NCBI RefSeq assembly: GCF_009765755.1
Contig: NZ_LMUV01000011.1
Coordinates: 212,671 to 276,670, forward strand
Reading direction: 5' to 3'
Source of the DNA: Rhodanobacter sp. L36
GTDB lineage: Bacteria; Pseudomonadota; Gammaproteobacteria; Xanthomonadales; Rhodanobacteraceae
Length of the DNA stretch: 64,000 nucleotides
Below are positions 47,330-56,371 of the stretch, in pieces; position 1 is the first letter of the stretch, and every line of letters begins with the position of its first letter. A program made the translations under genes and the position numbers. The notes under the pieces were generated by a model. The model saw only the letters and a list, made by a program, of their open reading frames with translations. It had not been told where the DNA came from and ran no database searches.

Positions 47330-49630
47330 CTATTTTTTCAGCGCGGCCGTGAGCTGGTCGAGTTGTGCACGATAACGATCGATCACGTCGGCGGTGACCT
47401 GGGTGTAGCGCGCCAGTTCGTCCCAGCGACGGCCTTCGATCGCTTCGCGCACGCCCGGCACGGTTTTCACGTCATAGCCCGTGAGCATGCCCGGGGCATA
47501 AATCATGTGCTTGAACCACGCGCGACCGGGCAGGCCGTCGGGGTCGCCGAGCGCCTGTTCCATCGCGGCCATGCGGCGGTTCACGTCACGCTTCTGCGCC
47601 GATGACAGATTGAAGCTGGTCTGCGCGCGACCTGCATATGCTGCTTCGAATGCCTGCGCGCTCCTGTCGAGCTTCCTGCTCGCTGCGTCGAGTGCGGTGA
47701 GGTCGATCGACGGTACGTCGGATTCGCGTGCCGGCGGTGCGATCGCATGTTGCGGGTCGGCATCGAGTTCGAAAGCGTGGCTGTCGAGCAGTTCGTGCTG
47801 CTCGGCGGTCGCCTTGCGCGTGGCGTCGACCAGCTTGTGCAGTTCGTCGACGTAGCGATCCAGCTGCTGGCTGAAATCGCCGAAGCGCATCGGCAGCACA
47901 TCGGCATCGGCACTGCGCAGCACGATATGCCCGGCGACCTTGGCCAGCGTCGTGCCGTAGACGAAGGTCGGATCACCGAAGCGGATGTAGTGATCGAACG
48001 AGTCGTAGCGCGAGTGGTAGATGCCGGCATTGTCGTCTTCGCCACCGAAGCCGAGGTCCAGCGAAGCGATGCCGAGATGTTCCAAAAATGCGCTGAAGTC
48101 GGAGCCCGAACCGAGTGCCTCGATCGGCAGATCACCGCCCTCCGCGGCAAGCTTGGCGTCCATCTTCGCTTCGGGGCTTGCGCCGCCGGCAGCTTCGACG
48201 CGCATGTGCGCGCGCAGGCGTTCGCGCACGCTCACATGCGTTTCCGGATCGATCACGCCGTCGGCGACTTCGTTCACCAGATGCTGCAGCGAATGGCTCC
48301 CACCGGCGCCGAGAATGCCGCGACCGTTGGTATCGGAGTTGAGATAAAGCACGGCCTTCTGCTGCAGCTCGGCGGCATGTGTCTCGGCCCACTCGGTGGA
48401 ACCGAGCAGACCCGGCTCCTCGCCGTCCCAGCTTGCGTAGACCAGCGTGCGCTGCGGCCGCCAGCCTTGCTTGACGAGTCCGCCGATCGCCTTGGCTTCG
48501 GCCATCAGCGCGATGTTTCCCGCGAGCGGATCCCATGCGCCAAACACCCAGCCGTCGTGATGATTGCCACGCACGATCCACTGATCCGGCGCGGTCGAGC
48601 CTTTCATCACGGCGATCACGTCGTAGACCGGTTTCTGCCCCCAGTCCGACGCCACCGTCATGTGCACTTTCGCGGTGCTCGGGCCGATGTGATACGTCAG
48701 CGGCAACGCACCGCGCCAGCCTTGCGGCGCCACCGGACCGGTCAGTGATTGCAGCAACGGCGTGGCATCGCCATAGGAAATCGGCAGCACCGGAATTTTC
48801 AGCAGCGTCGTTGCATCTTTCAACGCGAGACGCTTCGCACCCGGCGTGGAACCGATGCCGGGCGTGAGCGGATCGCCGGGGTATACCTGCATGTCGGCGA
48901 CCGAACCACGCTGCACGCCTTGCGCCGGACGCCAGCCGCCCTTGGGATACACATCGCCCTGCGCGTAGCCGTCTTCATGCGGGTCGGAATAGATCAGGCA
49001 GCCGATCGCACCATGCTGCTGCGCGAGTTTGGGTTTCAAGCCGCGCCAGCCACCGCCGTAACGGGTAAGCACGATCTTGCCGCGCACGTCGATGCCGCGA
49101 CGGGCGAGCTCCTTGTAGTCGTCGGGCATGCCGTAGTTGGCGTAGACGAGCGTCGCCGATACATCGCCATCGCCGCCGTAGATGTTGTACGGCGGCAGCG
49201 CGCCGTCGCGGATCGCCGAGGTCGCATCGCCCGCCACTTCGGGCTCGTTCAACAGGGCCATATAAGGTTTCGGTCCGAGCAGTTCCAGCGCTACTTTCTT
49301 CGGTGTCGGGTACAGCACGTCGAAGGTTTCGATGTGCGCGTCCCAACCCCATTCGCGGAACTTCGCCAGCATGAATTCGGCGTTCGCCTTGTCGTGCGGC
49401 GAGCCGACCTGGTTCGGTTCGGACGACATCTGTTTCAGCCATGCGCGCAGGTCGGCGGGATCGAGCTGCGCATCGAACCGCTGTTCCAGGCTTCGCTGAG
49501 CGGCTGCATTGGCGGCGGAAAATCCCAGCATGCCGTGATCGTCATGCGTGGCTGTCGATGCAGCGGCCGCACCGAACGTGGTCGCCACGCTGCCGATCAG
49601 CAGCCAGGACCGGATTATGGTTTGCCTCAT
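47330..49630 (-). CDS. Secreted M28 glutamate-carboxypeptidase-like enzyme
   Basis: A 766-residue metallopeptidase related to PSMA / glutamate carboxypeptidase II. A signal peptide covers about 1-25. The PA domain (about 130-270) interrupts the peptidase domain; zinc ligands are seen in GNHHDGWVFGAWDP (His and Asp), DGEEPGLLG (Glu-Glu), NSDTNG (Asp) and YHSRYDSFDHY (His). The C-terminal part is the transferrin-receptor-like dimerisation domain. GGGGAG precedes the ATG at 49630. Like its M14 neighbour it should degrade peptides outside the cytoplasm. Confidence 0.93.
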   Translation of the reverse strand: MRQTIIRSWLLIGSVATTFGAAAASTATHDDHGMLGFSAANAAAQRSLEQRFDAQLDPADLRAWLKQMSSEPNQVGSPHDKANAEFMLAKFREWGWDAHIETFDVLYPTPKKVALELLGPKPYMALLNEPEVAGDATSAIRDGALPPYNIYGGDGDVSATLVYANYGMPDDYKELARRGIDVRGKIVLTRYGGGWRGLKPKLAQQHGAIGCLIYSDPHEDGYAQGDVYPKGGWRPAQGVQRGSVADMQVYPGDPLTPGIGSTPGAKRLALKDATTLLKIPVLPISYGDATPLLQSLTGPVAPQGWRGALPLTYHIGPSTAKVHMTVASDWGQKPVYDVIAVMKGSTAPDQWIVRGNHHDGWVFGAWDPLAGNIALMAEAKAIGGLVKQGWRPQRTLVYASWDGEEPGLLGSTEWAETHAAELQQKAVLYLNSDTNGRGILGAGGSHSLQHLVNEVADGVIDPETHVSVRERLRAHMRVEAAGGASPEAKMDAKLAAEGGDLPIEALGSGSDFSAFLEHLGIASLDLGFGGEDDNAGIYHSRYDSFDHYIRFGDPTFVYGTTLAKVAGHIVLRSADADVLPMRFGDFSQQLDRYVDELHKLVDATRKATAEQHELLDSHAFELDADPQHAIAPPARESDVPSIDLTALDAASRKLDRSAQAFEAAYAGRAQTSFNLSSAQKRDVNRRMAAMEQALGDPDGLPGRAWFKHMIYAPGMLTGYDVKTVPGVREAIEGRRWDELARYTQVTADVIDRYRAQLDQLTAALKK

Positions 49631-49925
49631 GCGGTGCTCCCCTTGATGGATCATTGACCGATGACGCGCCGCAGCGGCGCGCATGGCAAGTTATACCCGC
49701 AGCTCTGGAATCGTGCCCGGGCAGTGGCTGCTCTCGGCGCGGGAATGCAGGTTGCGCGACCTGTCTTGCCGTTTCTGCATCGCCGATTCGACCAGACACC
49801 GACCTTGAAAATCCGCGGTGCATTGCAGAAGAAAATCGACCGTGATGTACGTGCCAAGAGACACAGCACAAACGCCGGCCATTGGGCGCACAATTCATGC
49901 TCCTTTCCCCAACATGGAGTACGAC

Positions 49926-50696
49926 ATGCGTCCCAAGGTTCTTGCCGTATTGATCGCCCTCGCGCTTCCAGTCGCCGCATTCGCCGCCATGTCGGGCATG
50001 CATGACGGCGCAGCATCTGCCGCTGTCACCAAGGCCATCAACGATCCGGCCCGCGCGACCGACAAGGCCGATGACGCACGCCGCAAAGTGGCAGCGCTGG
50101 CGACATTCGCCGAAATCAAGCCGGGTCAGAAAGTGGTCGACCTGATTCCCGGCGGCGGATATTTCACGCGTGTTTTCAGCGGCATCGTCGGACCGCAGGG
50201 TCACGTCTACGCGGTGTGGCCGAACGAATATGCAAAGGAAGATACCGATGACGCCGCCGGCTCCGTCAAGCTCGCCGCCGATCCGCATTACTCCAACGTC
50301 AGCGTGTTGAATCAGGCGGCCAATCAACTGAGCACGCCCGAGCCGGTCGACGTGGTGTTCACCTCGCAGAACTACCACGACTATCCGGACAAGTTCATGG
50401 GCAGCGAGGATCCGGCGGTGCTCAACAAGCAGGTGTTCGATGCGCTCAAGCCGGGCGGCTTGTGGGTGATCGTCGACCACGTCGCGCCCGCCGGCACCGG
50501 CATGACCGACACCGACACGCTCCACCGCATTGATCCGGCCATCGTCAAGAAACAGGTCGTGGCAGCGGGCTTCGTGTTCGACGGCGAGAGCAGCGTTCTG
50601 CGCAATCCGAAGGACCCGCACACCATCAAGGTGTTCGACAAATCCATCCGCGGCCATACCGATCAGTTCGTTTACCGTTTTCGCAAGCCGAAGTAA
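49926..50696 (+). CDS. Exported SAM-methyltransferase-like protein
   Basis: A 256-residue protein with a signal peptide (about 1-20, LAVLIALALPVAAFAAM) in front of a class I methyltransferase fold. The SAM motif is VVDLIPGGGYFTRVFS with the expected acidic end in VYAVWPNEY, then DVVFTSQNYHDY and LKPGGLWVIVDH. Export of a SAM-binding fold is unusual since SAM is cytosolic; it may bind another ligand or lack activity. GGAG precedes the ATG. Similar genes occur in several proteobacteria. Confidence 0.85.
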   Translation: MRPKVLAVLIALALPVAAFAAMSGMHDGAASAAVTKAINDPARATDKADDARRKVAALATFAEIKPGQKVVDLIPGGGYFTRVFSGIVGPQGHVYAVWPNEYAKEDTDDAAGSVKLAADPHYSNVSVLNQAANQLSTPEPVDVVFTSQNYHDYPDKFMGSEDPAVLNKQVFDALKPGGLWVIVDHVAPAGTGMTDTDTLHRIDPAIVKKQVVAAGFVFDGESSVLRNPKDPHTIKVFDKSIRGHTDQFVYRFRKPK

Positions 50697-50723
50697 TCCG
50701 GCGCAGGATGCTCGGGCGGCAGT

Positions 50724-51326
50724 TCACAAGACCTCGAACTGCTGCCCGATCCAGTAGAGCTGGAACAACAGACCGGCAACCACGAATGCGGCGTGATACC
50801 ACGCCTTGTCCGTCTTCATCGCAACGAGGCTGGCCACGACATATCCCGCGTTACGCAGTGGGAATACCGCGCCGAAACTGTGCAGGTAGTCGGCACCTTT
50901 GATCCACGTGTCCAGATAGTCCACGACGTAAACCGCGGCCAGCACGCCGAAGAACCAGTTCCGGCGATAGTAGAAATAGCTGCGATAACTTTCGTTCTCG
51001 TCGAGATTCTCGGGAAATATAAGCGCGCACAACAGGTACAGCAGCAGCGCGTAGATCACCACGAACAGATAGAGGTTGAAAGTCCACTGATCGACAGTGG
51101 CGAGCCGGAATTCCCACCACCAGAAATGCAATAGGTAAAGGAACATCGACAGCGCCCAGGCCATGTGCACCCAATAAATGGCGTGCCGCTTCGGATGCTC
51201 CACGATGCGCGCGAAATGGCGCAGCAAGTGAGTGAGTCCGAGACCGACGATCATCCCCATGAGCACGCGCACATGCAGATAGAGATTGGTGGTGCTTTCA
51301 GGGTGCAGTGCCGATGGAGTGATCAT
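50724..51326 (-). CDS. Polytopic membrane protein of unknown function
   Basis: A 200-residue protein with about five or six hydrophobic helices (MGMIVGLGLTHLL, WALSMFLYLLHFWWW, FVVIYALLLYLLCALIF, FFGVLAAVYVVDYL and the last FVVAGLLFQLYWI). Conserved charged residues lie in loops (RHFARIVEHPKRH). I recognise no family with confidence; it may be a small integral-membrane protein seen in Xanthomonadales. It is transcribed toward the methyltransferase gene. Confidence 0.75.
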   Translation of the reverse strand: MITPSALHPESTTNLYLHVRVLMGMIVGLGLTHLLRHFARIVEHPKRHAIYWVHMAWALSMFLYLLHFWWWEFRLATVDQWTFNLYLFVVIYALLLYLLCALIFPENLDENESYRSYFYYRRNWFFGVLAAVYVVDYLDTWIKGADYLHSFGAVFPLRNAGYVVASLVAMKTDKAWYHAAFVVAGLLFQLYWIGQQFEVL

Positions 51327-51362
51327 CGTTGTATCTCCGGTCGACCGATGCCAACAGTGAAA

Positions 51363-52526
51363 TTACTGCAAGCCGCGCCAGATCGCATCCAGCAGCTCGC
51401 CCTGCGGATCCTCGCCCTGTTCCCAGTACATGATGCCGCCGAGCTGGTGCGCCTTGACGTAATTCGCCTTCGCGGCCAGTGATTGCGCGTCGTCATAGCT
51501 GATGAAGTGATGCGTGGTTGCGTTCCACAGATACGGAGCCTGCGCTTTCGCATCCCAGTGGCGAACGAAACCGTTTTGATTGATGAAATCGGCCTTGAGC
51601 TGCGGCCAAGGGTGTTCACCCTGGTAGTGGCCGTAAGACTGATACAGCCCGTTGTTGCCGGCTGAGACCTCGGCAAATTCGCGACCGTAAAACGCTGCGC
51701 CAATCACCAGCTTGCGCGCCGGCACACCGGCGGCGAGAAACTGTCGTACCGCCTTGTCCGTACTGCGCGCGTCCGTGGGCGCTGTCGTCGAATCGTTGAG
51801 GCCACTGTGGTGGCCAGTGAATGGCGTCATCGAATTGACGAAGTCGTAGGTCATCAGGTTGAACCAGTCGAGGCTCGCTGCCGCGGCGGCGATATCGATG
51901 TCGCTGACGAACGGCCCATCGGCAGCGGCGATGCTCAGCGTGTAGTGATCGGCGCCGTGATGACCATCCACATTGCCGGCGCGATCGAGTGCGCGACGAA
52001 GCTCCTGCAGCAGCAGCGTGAAATTCACGCGGTCCTCGACGTTGGAGACAATGCCCGATTCGTGGTGGCCGGGGTATTCCCAGTCGATGTCGAGGCCATC
52101 GGCATGATTCGCCACCATCAACTGCACCGCGCTGTCGGCAAAGCGCGCGCGGCTATCGACGGTGGCGGCCGCTTCGGAAAAACCACCGGCCTTCCATCCG
52201 CCGACCGACAATACGACCTTCAAATGCGGATGCCGCTGTTGGAGAGCGACCAATTGCGAGAGCCGCCGCTGCACCGGTGGATCGAGCACCACATAGCCTT
52301 GGAGCACGCGGGCAAACGCGAAAATCAGCACATCGATTCGATCGACATCACCTGGCGGGATCTCGCTACCCATCGCCTTGTCGTAGCCGATCACGCGATA
52401 GGGCGAACGCACCGTCGCGGCATTTTTGCGCGGCATGCTGCAGGCAGCCAGTGTCGTGACGATCAGCATGATCGCCAGATCGCGCCAGATCGCGCGTCGT
52501 TTTGGATGGGCCGGCCATGCGTGCAT
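51363..52526 (-). CDS. GH18 glycosidase-like lipoprotein
   Basis: A 387-residue protein of glycoside hydrolase family 18. A lipoprotein signal (VTTLAACSM) precedes the barrel. The catalytic motif DGLDIDWEYPG holds the DxxDxDxE signature, and the fold continues with FNLMTYDFVNSM, the FYGREF block and the closing GIMYWEQGED. It should cleave chitin, chitooligosaccharides or GlcNAc-containing glycans. The ATG at 52526 has GGGA upstream. It stands apart from the mannan locus at the left end. Confidence 0.9.
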   Translation of the reverse strand: MHAWPAHPKRRAIWRDLAIMLIVTTLAACSMPRKNAATVRSPYRVIGYDKAMGSEIPPGDVDRIDVLIFAFARVLQGYVVLDPPVQRRLSQLVALQQRHPHLKVVLSVGGWKAGGFSEAAATVDSRARFADSAVQLMVANHADGLDIDWEYPGHHESGIVSNVEDRVNFTLLLQELRRALDRAGNVDGHHGADHYTLSIAAADGPFVSDIDIAAAAASLDWFNLMTYDFVNSMTPFTGHHSGLNDSTTAPTDARSTDKAVRQFLAAGVPARKLVIGAAFYGREFAEVSAGNNGLYQSYGHYQGEHPWPQLKADFINQNGFVRHWDAKAQAPYLWNATTHHFISYDDAQSLAAKANYVKAHQLGGIMYWEQGEDPQGELLDAIWRGLQ

Positions 52527-52637
52527 CTGTGGGTCCCGAAAGCGTTCTCTCCCGATCTTCGCAGCCGACGGCCCATCTTCCAAGTCGAGGTCGAAGTCTC
52601 GACATCGGGCACGGCGAACAGCGCTACGCTGCGCGCG

Positions 52638-52799
52638 ATGAAAAACGATACCGCCGATCCACGTCCCATGCCTCCGGTCGAACCGGATGCCGCTGATTGC
52701 TGTGGCGAAGGATGCGTGCGGTGCGTGTTCGATATCTACGATGAAGCACGCGCGCGCTACGATGAGGCTTTAGCCGCCTGGCAACTTCGTCATTGCTAG
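52638..52799 (+). CDS. Oxidoreductase-like N-terminal domain protein
   Basis: A 53-residue protein with the short CCGxGCxxCV motif (DCCGEGCVRCVFDIYDEA) of the Oxidoreductase-like family. The motif may bind a metal. Family members are usually tiny conserved bacterial proteins or N-termini of larger ones. The ATG at 52638 is preferred because the family begins near it; the frame is open far upstream without similarity. Confidence 0.75.
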   Translation: MKNDTADPRPMPPVEPDAADCCGEGCVRCVFDIYDEARARYDEALAAWQLRHC

Positions 52800-52836
52800 T
52801 GGTTGTTTGTCATTGACGCCGCAAGAAAGGAACGCC

Positions 52837-53622
52837 ATGTGGATCGCCATTACTCGTGAAGTCAGTCCCGCCATGGCGCGGTGCGAATTATCGTTCGTGG
52901 CGCGCGAACCGATCGACATCGCGCGAGCTGCCGACCAGCATCGCGATTACATGCACGCGCTGGAAACCCTCGGCTGCCGCGTGGTGACGTTGTCGGTTCA
53001 GCGTGATCTTCCCGACTCCGTGTTCGTCGAGGATGTCGCCATCGTGATCGACGAACTCGCGGTGATGACCCGGCCCGGTGCGGAATCGCGTCGTCCCGAA
53101 GTCGCGAGCGTTGCCGCTGCGCTGAAGAAATTCCGGCCGCTCGCAACGATCGAAGCGCCGGGCACCATCGATGGCGGTGATGTGATGCGCATGGGGCGCG
53201 CGTTCTACGTGGGCGAATCCGCGCGCAGCAATGCATCGGGCATCGCGCAACTGCGCGCGCTGGTGGCGCCGCACGGTTACACCGTGCAGGGCGTGCCGAC
53301 GCGTGGCTGCCTGCATCTGAAATCCGCGGTGACGCAACTGTCGGACGACACAGTTCTGCTGCAACCGGATTGGGTGGATCGCGAGCCGTTCGCCGATTAT
53401 CGGATCATCGACATAGATCCGGCCGAGCCGCATGCCGCGAACGTGGTACGTGTCGACGATGGCTTGCTGATGCCGGCGAGTTTTCCGCGCACACGCGAGC
53501 GTCTTCTCGGCGCAGGCTTCAAGGTCATCTCGGTGGATGTCTCCGAATTGCAGAAAGCCGAGGGCGCGGTGACTTGCTGCAGCCTTCTGCTGCGCGAAGG
53601 GAAAGATCACAACGCGGGTTAG
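52837..53622 (+). CDS. Dimethylarginine dimethylaminohydrolase-like enzyme
   Basis: A 261-residue protein of the amidinotransferase fold matching DDAH. The conserved blocks are FVEDVAI, TIDGGDVM, the catalytic His in CLHLKSAVT and Cys in GAVTCCSLLL. It would hydrolyse methylated arginine to citrulline and dimethylamine. The ATG at 52837 has AAAGGA upstream. It is followed by a DUF1993 gene on the same strand. Confidence 0.9.
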   Translation: MWIAITREVSPAMARCELSFVAREPIDIARAADQHRDYMHALETLGCRVVTLSVQRDLPDSVFVEDVAIVIDELAVMTRPGAESRRPEVASVAAALKKFRPLATIEAPGTIDGGDVMRMGRAFYVGESARSNASGIAQLRALVAPHGYTVQGVPTRGCLHLKSAVTQLSDDTVLLQPDWVDREPFADYRIIDIDPAEPHAANVVRVDDGLLMPASFPRTRERLLGAGFKVISVDVSELQKAEGAVTCCSLLLREGKDHNAG

Positions 53623-53656
53623 ACTTCCGGATCCTTTCCACGATTCGAGAAGCCGC

Positions 53657-54166
53657 ATGACCAGCAACATCTACGACAGCTCCGTTCCGGTTTTCAGACA
53701 GATGCTCGGTGCGCTCGACGCGATCCTGGCCAAGGCGGATGCACATGTCGTGGAAAAGAATATCGACGCGTCCGCGCTGACGCAGGCGCGGCTGTTTCCG
53801 GACATGTTTCCGCTGAGCCGGCAGGTGCAGGTGGCCTGCGATTTCGCGCGCGGTATCTCGGCACGGTTGGCCGGAGCAGAAGTGCCGAAATTCGACGACA
53901 AGGAACAGAGCTTTGGCGAACTGCGCGACCTGATCGGTCGCACGCTGGCCTTCATCGGCAGCCTGGACGAATCGCAATTCGCCAATGCGGCTACGCGCGA
54001 AATTGTCACCCGGCCGGGTACGCCGAAAGAGCGCCGCTTCGAGGGCCAGGGTTATCTGCTGAGCTATGGCTTGCCGCAATTCTTCTTTCACGTGACCACG
54101 GCGTACGCGCTGCTGCGCCACAACGGCATCGAGATCGGCAAGCGCGATTACATGGGCCAGTACTAG
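53657..54166 (+). CDS. DUF1993 protein
   Basis: A 169-residue DUF1993 family protein, a helical DinB-like fold. It starts with YDSSVPVFRQMLGALDAILAKADAHV and ends with the family block YLLSYGLPQFFFHVTTAYALLRHNGIEIGKRDYMG. The family is uncharacterised. It lies 35 bp after the DDAH-like gene. Confidence 0.9.
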   Translation: MTSNIYDSSVPVFRQMLGALDAILAKADAHVVEKNIDASALTQARLFPDMFPLSRQVQVACDFARGISARLAGAEVPKFDDKEQSFGELRDLIGRTLAFIGSLDESQFANAATREIVTRPGTPKERRFEGQGYLLSYGLPQFFFHVTTAYALLRHNGIEIGKRDYMGQY

Positions 54167-54206
54167 AAAAAGAACGTGCCGGCACGGGTCGCCCCGTCCG
54201 GCACGT
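54166..54206 (-). terminator. Terminator after the lysine-rich gene
   Basis: Strong hairpin (arms 54174-54187 and 54194-54206, centred on ACGTGCCGG and CCGGCACGT) followed on the minus strand by a T-rich run (54166-54173). It ends transcription of the small gene at 54229-54333 and may also stop the plus-strand DUF1993 transcript. Confidence 0.8.
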
Positions 54207-54228
54207 GATTACTCGCTAGAAGAAACGA

Positions 54229-54333
54229 TTACTTGCTGTTCTTCTTTTTTTCCTGCTTGGCGAGCTTCTTTTCCTTCATCGTCTTTTCCGGCTTTTTCTT
54301 TTCGCTTTTCTTTGAATCCAGGCCCTTGCTCAT
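54229..54333 (-). CDS. 34-residue lysine-rich protein
   Basis: A very small protein with 17 lysines among 34 residues (begins MSKGLDSKKSEKKKPEK and ends KQEKKKNSK). GAGGAG lies six bases before the ATG and a terminator follows, which supports a real gene. Similar tiny basic proteins are seen in related gammaproteobacteria; function is unknown, perhaps nucleic-acid binding or ribosome association. It was found from the sequence directly because it is short. Confidence 0.75.
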   Translation of the reverse strand: MSKGLDSKKSEKKKPEKTMKEKKLAKQEKKKNSK

Positions 54334-54451
54334 GCTGTGCTCCTCAGTGTGGTCGAGTGATGTGCTGCGTGGGACGCGCAGGGAATTCTAAGCGGTTCCG
54401 ACAGCGCCTGTGTACATGCGGACAGTGAAAACCCATCGCGGCGATGGTCCT

Positions 54452-55174
54452 TCAGATGCGTTCGTCCGGCGCGAGATAGCGCCATTGCCCCACCGGCAAC
54501 TTCGACAGCGAAATTCGCCCCACACGCAGACGTTTCATCGCCAGCACGGTGAGTCCGACTGCCTGGCACATCGCCTCGATCTGGGTCGGTTGCAGCACCT
54601 TGAAGGCAAAGCGCAGGCGTTGCTCGCTCTGCCAGCTCACCTTGATCGGCGGCATCGCGTAGTTGTTGAAACGCAAACCGTGGTTGAGCAGGGCAAGCCC
54701 GTTGGGGACCAGCGTGCCGCTGACATCGACCACGAATTCCTGCTCGACCCGATTGACGTCCTCGGTGAGCTTGCGCGTGACGCGCCAGTCCTGCGTGTAG
54801 ATCAACAAGCCGCTGGCACGGGTCGGCAGCGACAGCGGCGAAGTGAGCCGGTGCAGATGCCGCTTCAGCGGACGCACGCCGGACGGATCATCGGACGACC
54901 GCGATTCGGGTGTGATCAGGACGTTCGCAGGGTTCGCACCGCCGACCGCGTCGTAACGGACCGGCTTGTGCAGCACCAGCGTTGCAGGTTCCGTCGGTAT
55001 CAGTTCGGCATGCGGATCGAGCGTCACGGTCTGCGCATCGACCATGAATTGCGGTTCTTCCACCACCGCGCCGTCGACCCGCACCCAGCCGCCTTCGATG
55101 TATTGCTCCGCCTCGCGGCGCGAACACTGGGTCAGCGCAATGACGCGCTTGGCGAGGCGTACCGGTTCTGTCAT
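54452..55174 (-). CDS. rRNA pseudouridine synthase (RsuA/RluF-like)
   Basis: A 240-residue pseudouridine synthase. It has an N-terminal S4-like domain (RLAKRVIALTQCSRREAEQYIEGGWVRVDG), and the catalytic segment is in the HRLTSPLSLPTRASGLLIYT region, where the usual RLD motif reads RLT-SPLS, so the catalytic Asp is unclear. The C-terminal LRVGRISLSKLPVGQWRYL is typical of RluF/RsuA. The ATG at 55174 is chosen from family alignment; the frame upstream is open but unrelated. It modifies 16S or 23S rRNA if active. Confidence 0.75.
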   Translation of the reverse strand: MTEPVRLAKRVIALTQCSRREAEQYIEGGWVRVDGAVVEEPQFMVDAQTVTLDPHAELIPTEPATLVLHKPVRYDAVGGANPANVLITPESRSSDDPSGVRPLKRHLHRLTSPLSLPTRASGLLIYTQDWRVTRKLTEDVNRVEQEFVVDVSGTLVPNGLALLNHGLRFNNYAMPPIKVSWQSEQRLRFAFKVLQPTQIEAMCQAVGLTVLAMKRLRVGRISLSKLPVGQWRYLAPDERI

Positions 55175-55291
55175 CGACGTGCCGCGTGCGGAGGTTCGCC
55201 ATTGTAGGCGCCCCAATGCGATGACGATGAGGCGATGGCAATCCGCCAGACCGCCCCCAGATCGGGAGCTTCGTGATGGCGAGAGTTCGAC

Positions 55292-56296
55292 ATGATCCCC
55301 TTTTCCGTGCTTGACCTGGCGCCGGTGACCGAAGGCAGCGATGCCGCGCAGGCGTTCCGAAATACGTTGAATCTGGCGCAGCTGGCCGAAAAACTCGGCT
55401 ACCGGCGCTACTGGCTGGCCGAACATCACAACATGCCGGGCATCGCCAGTGCGGCGACTTCGGTGCTGATCGGCCACGTGGCCGGTGGCACCTCGACCAT
55501 CCGCGTCGGCGCCGGCGGCATCATGTTGCCGAACCATGCGCCGCTGCAGGTGGCCGAGCAGTTCGGCACGCTTGCGTCGCTCTATCCCGGCCGCATCGAT
55601 CTGGGTCTGGGCCGCGCACCGGGCACCGATCAGCCGACTGCCAAAGCGTTGCGCCGCTATTTCGACAGCGCCGATGCGTTTCCGCACGACGTGATGGAAT
55701 TGCTTGGCTACTTCGAACCCGCCGTTGCCGGCCAGCCGGTGCGTGCCGTTCCTGGCGCAGGCATCGAGGTGCCGGTGTGGCTGCTTGGATCGAGCTTGTT
55801 CAGCGCGATCTTGTCGGCCCGGCTCGGCCTGCCATTCGCGTTCGCGTCGCACTTCGCGCCCGACGCGATGGAAGAGGCACTGGCACTCTATCGACGCGAC
55901 TTCCATCCGTCAGCGCGGTTGCAGCAGCCCTACGCGATGCTCGGCATCAACGTGGTGGGCGCGGATACCGATGCCGAGGCACGGCGACTGTTCACCACCC
56001 AACAGCAGAGTTTCATCAATCTGCGTCGCGGTCGTCCGGGCCTGATTCCGCCGCCGATCGACGACATCGAGACGTACTGGAGCGCACCGGAAAAGCAGAT
56101 GGTGGAACGCGCGCTGGCCTGCGCCGTGGTCGGCGCGCCCGATACGGTGGCGCGGGGCATTGCGGCGTTCATCGCACGGCACAAGCCGGACGAATTGCTG
56201 ATCACCGCCAACGTGTTCGAGCATGCGGCGCGGCGGCATTCATTCGAAATCGCGGCAACCGCACGGGACGCGCTGGGTGCCGGTAGCCCCGCCTGA
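55292..56296 (+). CDS. LLM class flavin-dependent oxidoreductase
   Basis: A 334-residue bacterial-luciferase-like monooxygenase. The start [63 protein letters not shown] and [15 protein letters not shown] match the MsnO8/YhbW-type group. It uses reduced flavin from a partner. The substrate is unknown. It starts 117 bp from the pseudouridine synthase on the other strand. Confidence 0.93.
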   Translation: MIPFSVLDLAPVTEGSDAAQAFRNTLNLAQLAEKLGYRRYWLAEHHNMPGIASAATSVLIGHVAGGTSTIRVGAGGIMLPNHAPLQVAEQFGTLASLYPGRIDLGLGRAPGTDQPTAKALRRYFDSADAFPHDVMELLGYFEPAVAGQPVRAVPGAGIEVPVWLLGSSLFSAILSARLGLPFAFASHFAPDAMEEALALYRRDFHPSARLQQPYAMLGINVVGADTDAEARRLFTTQQQSFINLRRGRPGLIPPPIDDIETYWSAPEKQMVERALACAVVGAPDTVARGIAAFIARHKPDELLITANVFEHAARRHSFEIAATARDALGAGSPA

Positions 56297-56371
56297 GCCA
56301 GTTGCCGACGTCATTCGCTGCCGATCGGCCATAATGGGCGTTAATTCACGAATCGCCGAAGCTTCCGACGC

